In this document: positions 7,373-13,951 of the stretch, piece by piece | Numbering within the stretch: the first letter of the stretch is position 1 | Layout: every line of letters starts with the position of its first letter | From: CAYGZT01 sp964354445 | GTDB lineage: Bacteria; Patescibacteriota; Minisyncoccia; UBA6257; JAGOQP01 | DNA: 13,951 nt | Direction of reading: 5' to 3' | Assembly (NCBI GenBank): GCA_964354445.1 | Contig: CAYGZT010000009.1 | Span: 1 to 13,951, forward strand | Notes under the pieces: generated by a model | What the model saw: only the letters and a program-made list of their open reading frames with translations | Database searches by the model: none | What the model was told of the DNA's origin: nothing | Position numbers and translations under genes: made by a program

Positions 7373-8920
7373 TTAGAACTGGGTCATAAACTGCCTCAAC
7401 AAACTCGTCCCCGTCATATCGGGCGGCTGGGGGATGCCGAACAATTCAAGAATAGTGGGCGGAATGTCGGCGAGCATCCCCATAGTGGCATGCTCGTGCT
7501 CGCGCACCGCTGCTGGATTTTGAGGGCGGAAGTAACGCTTGCCTACAAGATACACCGGCACCGGGCTGATATCGTGTTTTGTTTCCGGCTCTCCGGTCAG
7601 GGGATTTGCCACCCGCTCAATGTTGCCGTGGTCGGCGGTAACAAGAAGCGTTGCATCCGTTTCCAGCACCGAGCGGATGACATGATTAAGTTCGCGGTCA
7701 ATAATCGCCACGGCCTTCTTGCACGCCTCGTAGTTTCCGGTATGCGCAACCATGTCGGGGTTTGCATAGTTGACCAAAATAAAATCAAACGTGTGTTCCT
7801 CGATTGCTTGTGTCAGTCGTGTCGTGATGGTTGGAGCCATCATCTCGGGGTCCTGATCCTGGCGGGGGACGGTGCGGGATGGAATCAGGATGCGGTACTC
7901 GTTGGGATACGCCTTATCCACCAACCCGTTGAAGAAAAACGTAACGTGAGCGTACTTTTGCGTCTCGGCGACTCTCAACTGGCTTTTGTCGTTTTCCGAA
8001 AGGATTTTTCCCAGTGACGTTCCGATGTTCTGCGGCGGAAACGCAACCGGCATATTGAGATCACTCTGGACCTGGGTCATTGACGCAACAAAAAGATTTT
8101 TGAATGGCGCGGTGGGAAATTCCGCAAACGATGGAGTTACGAAACTCTCCACGATCTGACGCATGCGATCCTCGCGGAAATTGAAAAAAAACACCGCATC
8201 GCCGTCTTTGATAGCTCGCACGCCGCCTTCGATAGTGACCGGCGTGATGTATTCGTCATTGAGATCTTTGTCGTAGGTGCGCTGGATGTGTTCCTGCAGC
8301 TGCGAGAGCGCCAGCGAAGGTCCTTGACCGACCATCGTTTGATATGCCTGCTGGGTGAAATTCCAGTGCCGGTCGCGGTCCATGCCGTAAAAACGTCCCA
8401 TAACGCTTGCGAGATTTTCTGCAGGCAGCTTTGCCAGAAACTCCATTGCCGAAGACGGACGGCCGTCACGCCCGTCGGTGATTGCATGAATGGCAAAGTC
8501 GACACCGTGCTGTCGCACCATTTGAATGAGCGCTTCGACATGCTCCCGCGACGAATGAATATTTCCTTCACCAATAAGCCCGACCAGGTTGATTTTGGAA
8601 TGGTTTTGTTTGACGTGGTCGAGCGCTGCTAAGATGGTGGGATTGGTGAAAAACCGCCCCTCGCGTATGGCAAGGGTGATGTAGGGATAGTGCTGATAGA
8701 TGACCTTGCCCACCCCCATCGTCAGGTGGCCGACCTCGCTGTTTCCTTCCTCACCCCAGGGAAGTCCCACCGCAATACCCGATGCCTGCAGGGATCCCGA
8801 GGGGTAGTTGTTTTTGATGTATTCAATAGTGGGAGGATGTGTGGCGTAGATGGGATTTGCCTGATTTTCCTGTCCGATCCCCCACCCGTCCAAGATCATT
8901 AGAATAACCGCGTTTTTCAT
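7373..8920 (-). CDS. gpmI: 2,3-bisphosphoglycerate-independent phosphoglycerate mutase
   Basis: This 515-aa, two-domain, alkaline-phosphatase-superfamily enzyme interconverts 3- and 2-phosphoglycerate using divalent metals (normally manganese). Visible features are metal-binding D11 in LMILDGWG, nucleophile Ser61 in EEGNSEVGH, H122 in GNIHSSREH, AITDGRDGRP (147-156), GMDRDRHW (179-186), FFFNFREDRMRQI (244-256), NYANPDMVAHTGN (384-396), TADHGNIE (428-435) and H449 in KHDISPVPV. The length is typical. An in-frame ATG eight codons upstream exists, but the ATG at 8920 fits the family start (MKNAVILMILDGWG) and lies below a -10-like box. It runs convergent to eno, shares its terminator, and supplies or removes the enolase substrate. 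Confidence 0.96.
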   Translation of the reverse strand: MKNAVILMILDGWGIGQENQANPIYATHPPTIEYIKNNYPSGSLQASGIAVGLPWGEEGNSEVGHLTMGVGKVIYQHYPYITLAIREGRFFTNPTILAALDHVKQNHSKINLVGLIGEGNIHSSREHVEALIQMVRQHGVDFAIHAITDGRDGRPSSAMEFLAKLPAENLASVMGRFYGMDRDRHWNFTQQAYQTMVGQGPSLALSQLQEHIQRTYDKDLNDEYITPVTIEGGVRAIKDGDAVFFFNFREDRMRQIVESFVTPSFAEFPTAPFKNLFVASMTQVQSDLNMPVAFPPQNIGTSLGKILSENDKSQLRVAETQKYAHVTFFFNGLVDKAYPNEYRILIPSRTVPRQDQDPEMMAPTITTRLTQAIEEHTFDFILVNYANPDMVAHTGNYEACKKAVAIIDRELNHVIRSVLETDATLLVTADHGNIERVANPLTGEPETKHDISPVPVYLVGKRYFRPQNPAAVREHEHATMGMLADIPPTILELFGIPQPPDMTGTSLLRQFMTQF

Positions 8921-8932
8921 AGCTGTACTTTT

Positions 8933-8961
8933 AGCATACATCATTGCCGATGTGTTTGAAA
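8933..8961 (-). promoter_or_regulatory. Putative gpmI promoter
   Basis: On the minus strand TATGCT (8938-8933) is a plausible -10 box, with a weak TTTCAA (8961-8956) 17 nt upstream. The start would fall near 8926, leaving a leader of only about 6 nt, which fits the missing ribosome binding site. This placement favours the start codon at 8920. Confidence 0.4.
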
Positions 8962-8976
8962 CGCGGAGGCGTACCG

Positions 8977-9006
8977 TTGACTGGAGAATACCGACTGGTG
9001 TACTAT
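8977..9006 (+). promoter_or_regulatory. Putative rny promoter
   Basis: TTGACT (8977-8982, five of six consensus bases) and TACTAT (9001-9006, four of six) are separated by 18 nt. The predicted start near 9013 would give rny a leader of about 218 nt. It is divergent from the gpmI promoter. Confidence 0.45.
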
Positions 9007-9230
9007 GTCATTTGAAAGTGTCAGTAATCGGTTGATGGGTGAATTCTTGTCAGTGAGTGCGACACTTGTTGCTGATAGTACTAACTTTTGGATTTTGGAG
9101 ATATGCTCTCTATGATTTCGGGGAACTTCTATCTTCTCTTCGGTCCTATCGTTACTATCGCATCCGCATAACGCCGGTGTGTGCGGTGTTTGTCGCGCCG
9201 TGACGGGAAGAACCCGCCACCGTCGGCATT
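9007..9230 (+). other. Long rny leader region with possible small ORFs
   Basis: There is no supported gene in this stretch. It contains a 7-bp inverted repeat AAGTGTC (9016-9022) / GACACTT (9061-9067). A 36-codon ORF runs from ATG 9005 to TGA 9115 and is overlapped as ATGA by a 19-codon hydrophobic ORF (ATG 9112, stop 9169-9171) preceded by GGAG at 9097-9100. Just before rny there is a small CGGG/CCCG hairpin nested in GACGG/CCGTC (about 9202-9222). The small ORFs are not conserved-looking, and I list them only as possibilities. The leader could be regulatory, since rny of other bacteria is post-transcriptionally controlled in some cases. Confidence 0.3.
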
Positions 9231-10754
9231 ATGGAAACATCATATCTTCTTATAGGCGGCGCCTTGGTCATCGGCGCCGTGGTGGGTTATGTGGTTCGCC
9301 AGGTGCTGGTTTCCCAGCAGGCGGCATCCATTGAGCAGCGCACCAAACACCAGCTTGAGGAAAGTAAAACGAAAGCAAAAACACTAGTCCTTGAGGCACA
9401 GGAGCGCTCTACTCAGATTCTTGAAGAGATTAAAAAAGAAGAACGCGAGCGAAAGAGTCAACTGGACAAGGTTGAGCAGCGGTTGATGAAAAAAGAGGAG
9501 CTCTTGGAAAGAGAAACTCTTGAGCTCAAAGATAAAGAAAAGGTTGTTCAATCGAACCTCGAAAAATCGGCGGCGGTTAAAGGGGAGATTGAAAAAGTGC
9601 GCGAGAGAGCCGTCGTGGAACTTGAGCGGGTTGCGGGGATGGGCGTTGAGGAGGCGAAGCGCGCTCTGTTTGCCGATATCGGAAAAAGGTATCGCGACGA
9701 TCTGACCGAGTACACGAAGAAAATCATGCACGATCGCAGGGAAGAAGTTGAAAAGCAAGCGCTTGAGATTCTCACCACCGCAATTCAGCGTTACAGCCGC
9801 TCCTCCGCCACCGAGTTGACGACGACGGTGGTACCGCTCCCCGATGAGAATTTTAAAGGGAAGGTTATCGGCAAGGAGGGAAGAAACATCCGAACCTTTG
9901 AACGTCTGACGGGGGTGGAGTTGGTCATCGACGAGACTCCCGACACAATCGTGATTTCTTCGTTTGATCCGGTGCGGCGCGAGATTGCCCGTATTGCACT
10001 GGAGCGGCTTATCAAGGACGGCCGCATCCAGCCGGCAAAAATCGAAGAAAAAGTTGAAGAAGCTCAGCAGGATATCAATAAGCAAATTGTCGAGGCCGGA
10101 GAAGCGGCCGCGTACGAAGTAGGCATTTACGATCTTCCCAAGGAAATTGTTCAGCTTTTGGGACGGCTGAACTTCCGCACCAGCTACGGCCAGAATGTAT
10201 TGCGACACTCGGTTGAGGTCGCGCACTTTGCAGGGATGATTGCCGAAGAATTGGGACTTGCGGCAGACGTCGCCAAGCGGGGGGCTCTGCTGCATGACAT
10301 TGGAAAATCCATCGACCACGAGGTTGCCGGAAGCCACGTTGATATCGGACGTAAAATCCTCAAAAAGTACGGCATCGACGAGCGAGTCATCAAGGCAATG
10401 GAAGCGCATCATGAGGAGTATCCCTATGCCTCGCCGGAAGCGTACGTTGTAGCGACTGCGGATGCCATTTCCGCGGCCCGTCCCGGAGCACGACGCGATA
10501 CACTGGAGAACTACCTCAAGCGTCTCTCGGAGCTTGAGACCATTGCATCGTCCTTTGAAGGCGTTAAGAACGCCTATGCGATCTCGGCAGGCCGGGAGTT
10601 ACGTATTTTTGTGATTCCCGAAAAGGTGGACGATTTCGGAGCGCTGGAGCTTGCGCGGGAAGTCGCTAAAAAAATTGAGTCGGAGGTGAAATTTCCCGGT
10701 GAAATCAAAGTAGTAGTGTTGCGGGAGACGCGAGCGGTTGAGTACGCACGGTAG
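9231..10754 (+). CDS. rny: Ribonuclease Y
   Basis: This membrane-anchored endoribonuclease initiates mRNA decay in many bacteria lacking RNase E. The 507-aa protein has the full family architecture. An N-terminal membrane helix (about 5-27) is followed by a long charged coiled coil (about 30-180), a KH RNA-binding domain with the loop IGKEGRN (213-219), an HD phosphohydrolase domain (LRHSVEVAHF 324-333, catalytic H355-D356 in LLHDIGKS, DAISAARPGARR 411-422) and the C-terminal RNase Y domain ending in VEYAR. The length is near the usual 510-520. The ATG at 9231 begins directly at the anchor helix; no Shine-Dalgarno site is apparent. No terminator follows, so the 289-aa gene starting 75 nt downstream may share its transcript. 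Confidence 0.97.
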   Translation: METSYLLIGGALVIGAVVGYVVRQVLVSQQAASIEQRTKHQLEESKTKAKTLVLEAQERSTQILEEIKKEERERKSQLDKVEQRLMKKEELLERETLELKDKEKVVQSNLEKSAAVKGEIEKVRERAVVELERVAGMGVEEAKRALFADIGKRYRDDLTEYTKKIMHDRREEVEKQALEILTTAIQRYSRSSATELTTTVVPLPDENFKGKVIGKEGRNIRTFERLTGVELVIDETPDTIVISSFDPVRREIARIALERLIKDGRIQPAKIEEKVEEAQQDINKQIVEAGEAAAYEVGIYDLPKEIVQLLGRLNFRTSYGQNVLRHSVEVAHFAGMIAEELGLAADVAKRGALLHDIGKSIDHEVAGSHVDIGRKILKKYGIDERVIKAMEAHHEEYPYASPEAYVVATADAISAARPGARRDTLENYLKRLSELETIASSFEGVKNAYAISAGRELRIFVIPEKVDDFGALELAREVAKKIESEVKFPGEIKVVVLRETRAVEYAR

Positions 10755-10829
10755 AAAAACTGAAGGCCGAGCACCGACGATCGAACAATATATACCACCA
10801 ATCATAATCGTCATCACCAGCCGCTCATC

Positions 10830-11699
10830 ATGGCCATAAGAGAGCAAAGTGTGTGGGATGGGGTAGAGGATGCGGTGCATACAATGGGTCCGGAACAGAA
10901 GCGCGTCAAACTCCCGTTCCTTGAGTGGGATAAATACTGCCCCACCCCTTCGCATTGTTACGAATATTTTCCCGAAGACGAGGGCGCCTGGTTTATTGAT
11001 CCGCAGAAAATCGTTGGTGTAAACGGCGCGATGCTTCCTGAGAGTCCGGACGCAGGAGAACGCCGCGGCGTTGTATATGAGCGTGATATGATAGGTCAAA
11101 TGCCACGCATCCCGGTGGTTTCTGTACGGGGCGACCGGAAAGTTCCGACCACTATGGAACAGATATTCCGTGAATGGAATGAGCGGAAAAAGAACGGTAA
11201 AAAACTTCCTGGTCATCTTGCTCCCGTATATGCTGATCTGATTAGCGGGTATTTTGACCGGCTTGACCCGAAGCGTCTTGAAAGCAGTCGCGGAGCGTTT
11301 ATCAATGATTTTGAGAGTATTTTGCAGAAGGAGGTTGGCGCTGTAGAAGAAGCCAACGGTATGACGGGCAGATTTGAGATCCACATCTACCCATCTCTTG
11401 AAACTCCACTGGATGCCTTGGGAATCGATTTCTTTGTCGAGCTCCGCGACCGCACAACCGGCGTCAAGAAACGGGTGAATTGTGACGTGACGATTAATCT
11501 GGCAAAGAATGTCGCGCGGGGGCACACCCATCTAACCGTTGGGCGCCTTGATCTTCCCGCAACCAAAAACGCTGGGTTGTCCGATGAACGTTATCGGGTC
11601 CAGGTGGGACTTTTGGCCCAGAAAATTACCCACATGTTCTTTCGGGGGTCGGAAATGGATGATTTTGATGTCGTACCGACCTCTCACCGGACTCATTGA
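10830..11699 (+). CDS. Conserved-looking protein of unknown function
   Basis: I do not recognise this 289-aa protein. It is soluble, with no signal peptide or membrane helix, and has a basic middle segment (REWNERKKNGKKLPGH, 114-129). The region 180-240 looks like a mixed alpha/beta core: RFEIHIYPSLETPLDALGID, then FFVELRD, then KKRVNCDVTINLAKN. A beta-strand with GID-FFVE followed by a second strand faintly recalls PD-(D/E)XK nuclease folds, but the second strand has CDVT instead of the expected E/Q-x-K, so catalysis of that kind is doubtful. Base composition matches the neighbours, which argues for a real gene. It starts at ATG 10830, 75 nt after rny, with no obvious promoter or terminator between them. 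Confidence 0.75.
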   Translation: MAIREQSVWDGVEDAVHTMGPEQKRVKLPFLEWDKYCPTPSHCYEYFPEDEGAWFIDPQKIVGVNGAMLPESPDAGERRGVVYERDMIGQMPRIPVVSVRGDRKVPTTMEQIFREWNERKKNGKKLPGHLAPVYADLISGYFDRLDPKRLESSRGAFINDFESILQKEVGAVEEANGMTGRFEIHIYPSLETPLDALGIDFFVELRDRTTGVKKRVNCDVTINLAKNVARGHTHLTVGRLDLPATKNAGLSDERYRVQVGLLAQKITHMFFRGSEMDDFDVVPTSHRTH

Positions 11700-11879
11700 A
11701 AGCGATGATATCGAGAGAGCAAGTAGGGGCTGTGGAAAAACCGTGTATTTATGCGAGCTCTCTACTCGTTTCACCCCCTCGGTTTTTTGTTGTTAATGTT
11801 AAGAAAATCAAGCAAATAAGTCACTTTTTTGACTCATGGCGATTGCCAGGGAATATGATCTGGAAAACCGCGTATTTCC
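11700..11879 (+). other. Non-coding stretch with competing hairpins upstream of the HU gene
   Basis: Four segments interleave here: AGAGAGC (11714-11720) can pair with GCTCTCT (11756-11762), while AAAAACCG (11736-11743) can pair with CGGTTTTT (11770-11777), which is followed by T and may terminate transcription weakly. The two pairings cross each other, so they exclude one another or form a pseudoknot. A TTG-initiated reading frame through this region is AT-rich, resembles nothing and runs through the HU promoter, so I do not call it. Confidence 0.35.
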
Positions 11880-11908
11880 TTGTCTTTAAGAACACGGGAT
11901 TGTATACT
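11880..11908 (+). promoter_or_regulatory. Promoter of the HU gene
   Basis: TTGTCT (11880-11885) and TATACT (11903-11908, five of six consensus bases) are spaced by exactly 17 nt. Transcription would begin near 11915, leaving a leader of about 53 nt before the ATG at 11968. Confidence 0.65.
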
Positions 11909-11967
11909 GTGCTGGACGCCAATAAAGGTCGAGAAGAGCAAAGCACTAACGCTGGACTATTTGCATT

Positions 11968-12243
11968 ATGAAGAAGCAAGACCTTGTTGGGATTGTAATG
12001 CAGGCAGCTGGTATTGAGGTGAAAAAGCATGCTGCAGCTGCAGTTGACGCTGTGTTCGACGCTATCACGAAGACAATGAGCAAGGGTGAGGAAGTAGCAA
12101 TCCCTGGCTTTGGAGTCTTTCGCGTGACAAAACGCGCCGCGCGCGAGGGCATTAATCCTCGCACGGGTGAGAAGATTCAAATCGCCGCCAAGATCGCTCC
12201 AAAATTCAGAGCCGCGAAAGCTCTGAAGGAAGCCGTCATGTAA
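11968..12243 (+). CDS. HU/IHF-family DNA-binding protein
   Basis: This 91-aa nucleoid protein dimerises and bends DNA. The N-terminal helices (KKQDLVGIVMQAAG) and the family signature IPGFGVFRVTKRAAREG (45-61) are followed by the beta-arm NPRTGEKIQI (63-72), and the end PKFRAAKALKEAV is typical. The length matches HU (about 90 aa). The distinction between HU and IHF subunits is not possible from the sequence alone; as a single basic protein it most likely acts as homodimeric HU. The gene is monocistronic, with its own promoter and a strong terminator 10 nt after the stop. The start lacks a Shine-Dalgarno site. Confidence 0.96.
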   Translation: MKKQDLVGIVMQAAGIEVKKHAAAAVDAVFDAITKTMSKGEEVAIPGFGVFRVTKRAAREGINPRTGEKIQIAAKIAPKFRAAKALKEAVM

Positions 12244-12252
12244 CATGACTAT

Positions 12253-12287
12253 AAAAATCCCCCCGACGCTACGTCGGGGGGATTTTT
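12253..12287. terminator. Bidirectional terminator between the HU gene and the exported-protein gene
   Basis: AAAAATCCCCCCGACG and CGTCGGGGGGATTTTT form a perfect 16-bp stem around a CTA loop. It lies 10 nt past the HU stop and 18 nt past the stop of the converging minus-strand gene, so it serves both. Confidence 0.95.
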
Positions 12288-12304
12288 GATTCTGAGTGTG
12301 ATCC

Positions 12305-13270
12305 CTACTGCAGATATGTTTTGGCGTTTGTACTCATGGTTTTGAATATGTCGTATGCGGCGCGGATGCGGTCAAGCGCGGCTACAATCCTTGTCTGTAT
12401 ATACTCGTCGACGTCGTCGTCGGTTACTGTGATGCGAGACAGGGGAGCCGTTTTAGATTTACTTGTATCGGATTCGGTTTTTGTAAGAGTCGTCTCTTTG
12501 AGCCCCCGTATTTCGTCGGTGAGTGCCTCGATAAACTCAGAAGTCGTCGTTGCCGTTGACGTTTCCGGAGAAGTGTAGACGTACAGCATTACCTCCTTGG
12601 CACGGTCGGCGTCTTTGTGCGCCTGCTCCAGTGCCTCGGAGGCCTTTGTAAACATTGACTTTAAAGCGGTGTTTTTGGTGAGTTTGCGGTTGTAAATTTT
12701 GGTGATGTCACTCCCGATTTTTTCAACACGTTTGTCTCCCAAAGAGAGCATGGCGTCGATGTTGAACGCCGTTATCAGGGAATTGATGCGGCGCAGCGTC
12801 CGGTCGCCGTCGGCGGTTTTGTACCGCTCAATCTCTTGGGCAAGTGTTTTAACCTCGGGGAGCAGCATGTATGCGTTGTTCTGACGCACCAGGTCGTGGG
12901 TGGTGGTGTAATAGTCACGGTCTTTTTGAATGCGCGCAAGCAACGCCGTCTTAACGTCTGCCCAATCATCTGTGTTTGGCAGCTGCAAAGCCTCAAGCTT
13001 CCGTTGGGTCTCATCCAGTTGCAGCTGGGAAATCTCTAGAATAGTGAGCAGGATCTTGACCGTCAGCGTCTTTTCTTGCTTCCACTGCTCGGTGTCCGAA
13101 AGCGTCGTGTCGTCCCGAAGCTCAGCCAGCTTGAGCGTGTCTTCTTTGGTTTGTGCAAGCTTTTCCTCAAGTGCCGATGCCGCGAGAGCGGTTGGTGATG
13201 ATAAAAACACCGCAGCCACGGCTGTGATTGCGGCGACGGCGACAACAATCTTTCCCAAAACTCTATTCAT
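12305..13270 (-). CDS. Exported, mainly helical protein of unknown function in a sigma-factor operon
   Basis: The protein has 321 aa from the preferred ATG at 13270. It opens with MNRVLGKIVV, a hydrophobic core to about residue 25 and an ALA-A type cleavage site near residue 30, which is a clear signal peptide. An upstream in-frame start would bury the signal in a 14-residue extension. The mature part is charged and almost entirely helical, probably coiled coil (EEKLAQTKEDTLKLAEL; QLQLDETQRKLEALQL), with a Thr/Ser-rich stretch near residues 240-280 (SPETSTATTTSEF). No catalytic motif or cysteine pattern is seen. The ATG overlaps the stop of the membrane-protein gene by 8 nt, so the two are coupled. 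It is likely an extracytoplasmic partner of the sigma/membrane pair, perhaps a sensor or ligand; this is inference from context. Confidence 0.8.
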   Translation of the reverse strand: MNRVLGKIVVAVAAITAVAAVFLSSPTALAASALEEKLAQTKEDTLKLAELRDDTTLSDTEQWKQEKTLTVKILLTILEISQLQLDETQRKLEALQLPNTDDWADVKTALLARIQKDRDYYTTTHDLVRQNNAYMLLPEVKTLAQEIERYKTADGDRTLRRINSLITAFNIDAMLSLGDKRVEKIGSDITKIYNRKLTKNTALKSMFTKASEALEQAHKDADRAKEVMLYVYTSPETSTATTTSEFIEALTDEIRGLKETTLTKTESDTSKSKTAPLSRITVTDDDVDEYIQTRIVAALDRIRAAYDIFKTMSTNAKTYLQ

Positions 13271-13796
13271 TAATGGAGCGCAGGATGGTATGTATCTCGT
13301 CATTGACGTCATACGAGGGCTGTTGGGTTGTTCGCTCGATACGTTGAGCTTCCCGCTGAATGATGGTTTCGTTCAGGTGACTGAATGCTTGCGGTCCCGC
13401 CTCCGAGAGTGCCTGCGCGCTCTCCTGTGCGGCGATGTCAAAACGCTCGATGCGGTCGAATTCAATATTGATTGTTGCGTTAATTGCTTCGGCTTCTGCT
13501 GCGATTTTGTTTTGGTTAAGCCCCGGCAAAAACAGCGGTGAGAGCTCCTGTGTTACCGCATACACTGCCAGTGCCATCGTGAACCCTATCAGTGAGAACG
13601 AGACAATTTTAAAGGAGCGGGTCAGCACCGCCGCGGGTGAAAACGGCACGGGAGCAAGAATACCGCGTGCCCAGTCACGTATTGAGGGAACATAGTGTGG
13701 TTCCCGAGCGCGCTCCGGTACTTCCCAGGCACGGTGAGTGCGCGGCGTGATCGCGCGCATCGCGCGCAGGATATAGATGATTTTCTCTTCATTCAT
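13263..13796 (-). CDS. Single-pass membrane protein, possible anti-sigma factor
   Basis: This 177-aa protein has a basic N-terminal cytoplasmic part of about 60 residues, one membrane helix at about 64-84 (FSLIGFTMALAVYAV), and a helical outer part of about 90 residues (Glu/Ala/Ile-rich, 97-177). Topology and position directly after a sigma factor match membrane anti-sigma factors, but there is no ZAS motif (HxxxCxxC); it contains no cysteine at all. Its ATG (13796-13794) overlaps the sigma stop as ATGA, and its TAG (13265-13263) overlaps the next start, so stoichiometric, coupled translation is expected. The anti-sigma role is inferred from context, not homology. Confidence 0.8.
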   Translation of the reverse strand: MNEEKIIYILRAMRAITPRTHRAWEVPERAREPHYVPSIRDWARGILAPVPFSPAAVLTRSFKIVSFSLIGFTMALAVYAVTQELSPLFLPGLNQNKIAAEAEAINATINIEFDRIERFDIAAQESAQALSEAGPQAFSHLNETIIQREAQRIERTTQQPSYDVNDEIHTILRSINE

Positions 13797-13951
13797 GATT
13801 GCTGTGTTGAAAGCAAGTCTCGAATGGCCTTGAGCGCTCGGTGTTGAATCACACGAACGGCTCCCTGACTTTTCCCGACAACCTCAGCGATCTGGGGGTA
13901 TGAGAGATCTTCCACGAACCGCAGAATCAGCACATCTTGCTGGTCCTGCGA
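13793..13951 (-). CDS. Sigma-70-family RNA polymerase sigma factor, C-terminal part (5' end outside window)
   Basis: The last 52 codons of a sigma factor run in from the right edge. They show region 4 with its helix-turn-helix for -35 recognition: DQQDVLILRFVEDLSYPQIA, then EVVGKSQGAVRVIQHRALKAIRDLL. The spacing of LRF...LSYPQIAEVVGKSQGAVR is typical of small ECF-like or SigB/F-like factors in CPR genomes. Region 2 is outside the window, so the class cannot be settled. The stop TGA overlaps the start of the membrane protein gene by 4 nt. Confidence 0.92.
   Translation of the reverse strand, partial: SQDQQDVLILRFVEDLSYPQIAEVVGKSQGAVRVIQHRALKAIRDLLSTQQS

Noticed and set aside
9384..10412. 342-codon open frame antisense to rny
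   Set aside because: It mirrors the RNase Y coiled-coil and KH codons; the Phe/Asn/Leu-rich translation has no domain.
10599..11531. 310-codon open frame antisense to the rny end and the unknown gene
   Set aside because: It spans two plus-strand genes and their spacer and has no motif. The plus-strand gene has better composition and placement, though I cannot fully exclude the antisense frame.
11696..11971. 91-codon TTG-started frame before the HU gene
   Set aside because: It runs through the HU promoter and competing hairpins and into the HU start; it has no family resemblance and poor composition.
12930..13541. 203-codon plus-strand frame opposite the exported-protein gene
   Set aside because: It is a Ser/Val/Cys-rich shadow that crosses the overlap of two well-supported minus-strand genes.
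1..13951. UGA recoded to glycine (Gracilibacteria-type code)
   Set aside because: TGA ends ppsA, the 10830 gene and the sigma gene exactly at family-appropriate or overlapping positions.
1..13951. tRNA/rRNA genes, CRISPR arrays, transposases
   Set aside because: No T-loop signatures, spaced direct-repeat arrays or transposase motifs were seen on either strand.

Overview
The window looks like a chromosomal piece of a Candidate Phyla Radiation (Patescibacteria) bacterium. I infer this from the gene set (RNase Y, divergent enolase, a PEP synthase carrying a palindrome-encoded low-complexity insert, a sigma factor followed by membrane and exported partners), the near absence of Shine-Dalgarno sites, and short intergenic gaps. 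TGA is used as an ordinary stop codon (ppsA, the 10830 gene, the sigma gene), which argues against the Gracilibacteria/Absconditabacteria code. I cannot place the lineage more finely.

Left block, + strand (1-3393): the 3' part of an isoleucyl-tRNA synthetase of the archaeal/eukaryote-like type, then an AEC-family permease, then a glycerate 2-kinase. The gaps are 3 and 4 nt, and a hairpin terminator ends the unit. Second block, + strand (3421-7364): an extended -10 promoter, PEP synthase and enolase overlapping by ATGA, then a repeat-rich spacer and a bidirectional terminator shared with the converging phosphoglycerate mutase gene. Together the glycerate kinase, enolase, PEP synthase and phosphoglycerate mutase cover the three-carbon segment glycerate / 3-PG / 2-PG / PEP / pyruvate. 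The AEC permease next to the kinase could supply a carboxylate.

Middle block (8921-12287): divergent promoters for gpmI and rny, a roughly 220-nt rny leader with no clear gene, RNase Y, a 289-aa protein of unknown function, a non-coding stretch with competing hairpins, and an HU-family DNA-binding protein with its own promoter and a strong bidirectional terminator.

Right block, - strand (12305-13951): an overlapping three-gene unit consisting of the C-terminus of a sigma-70-family factor (region 4), a single-pass membrane protein placed like an anti-sigma factor, and an exported, mainly helical protein. This is the best candidate here for an uncharacterised system, probably envelope signalling.

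The most unusual DNA-level feature is in ppsA at 5550-5632. A palindromic, internally duplicated element is inserted in frame between conserved parts of the enzyme, and a perfect 12-bp inverted repeat adjoins it. No tRNA, rRNA, CRISPR array or transposase gene is visible.
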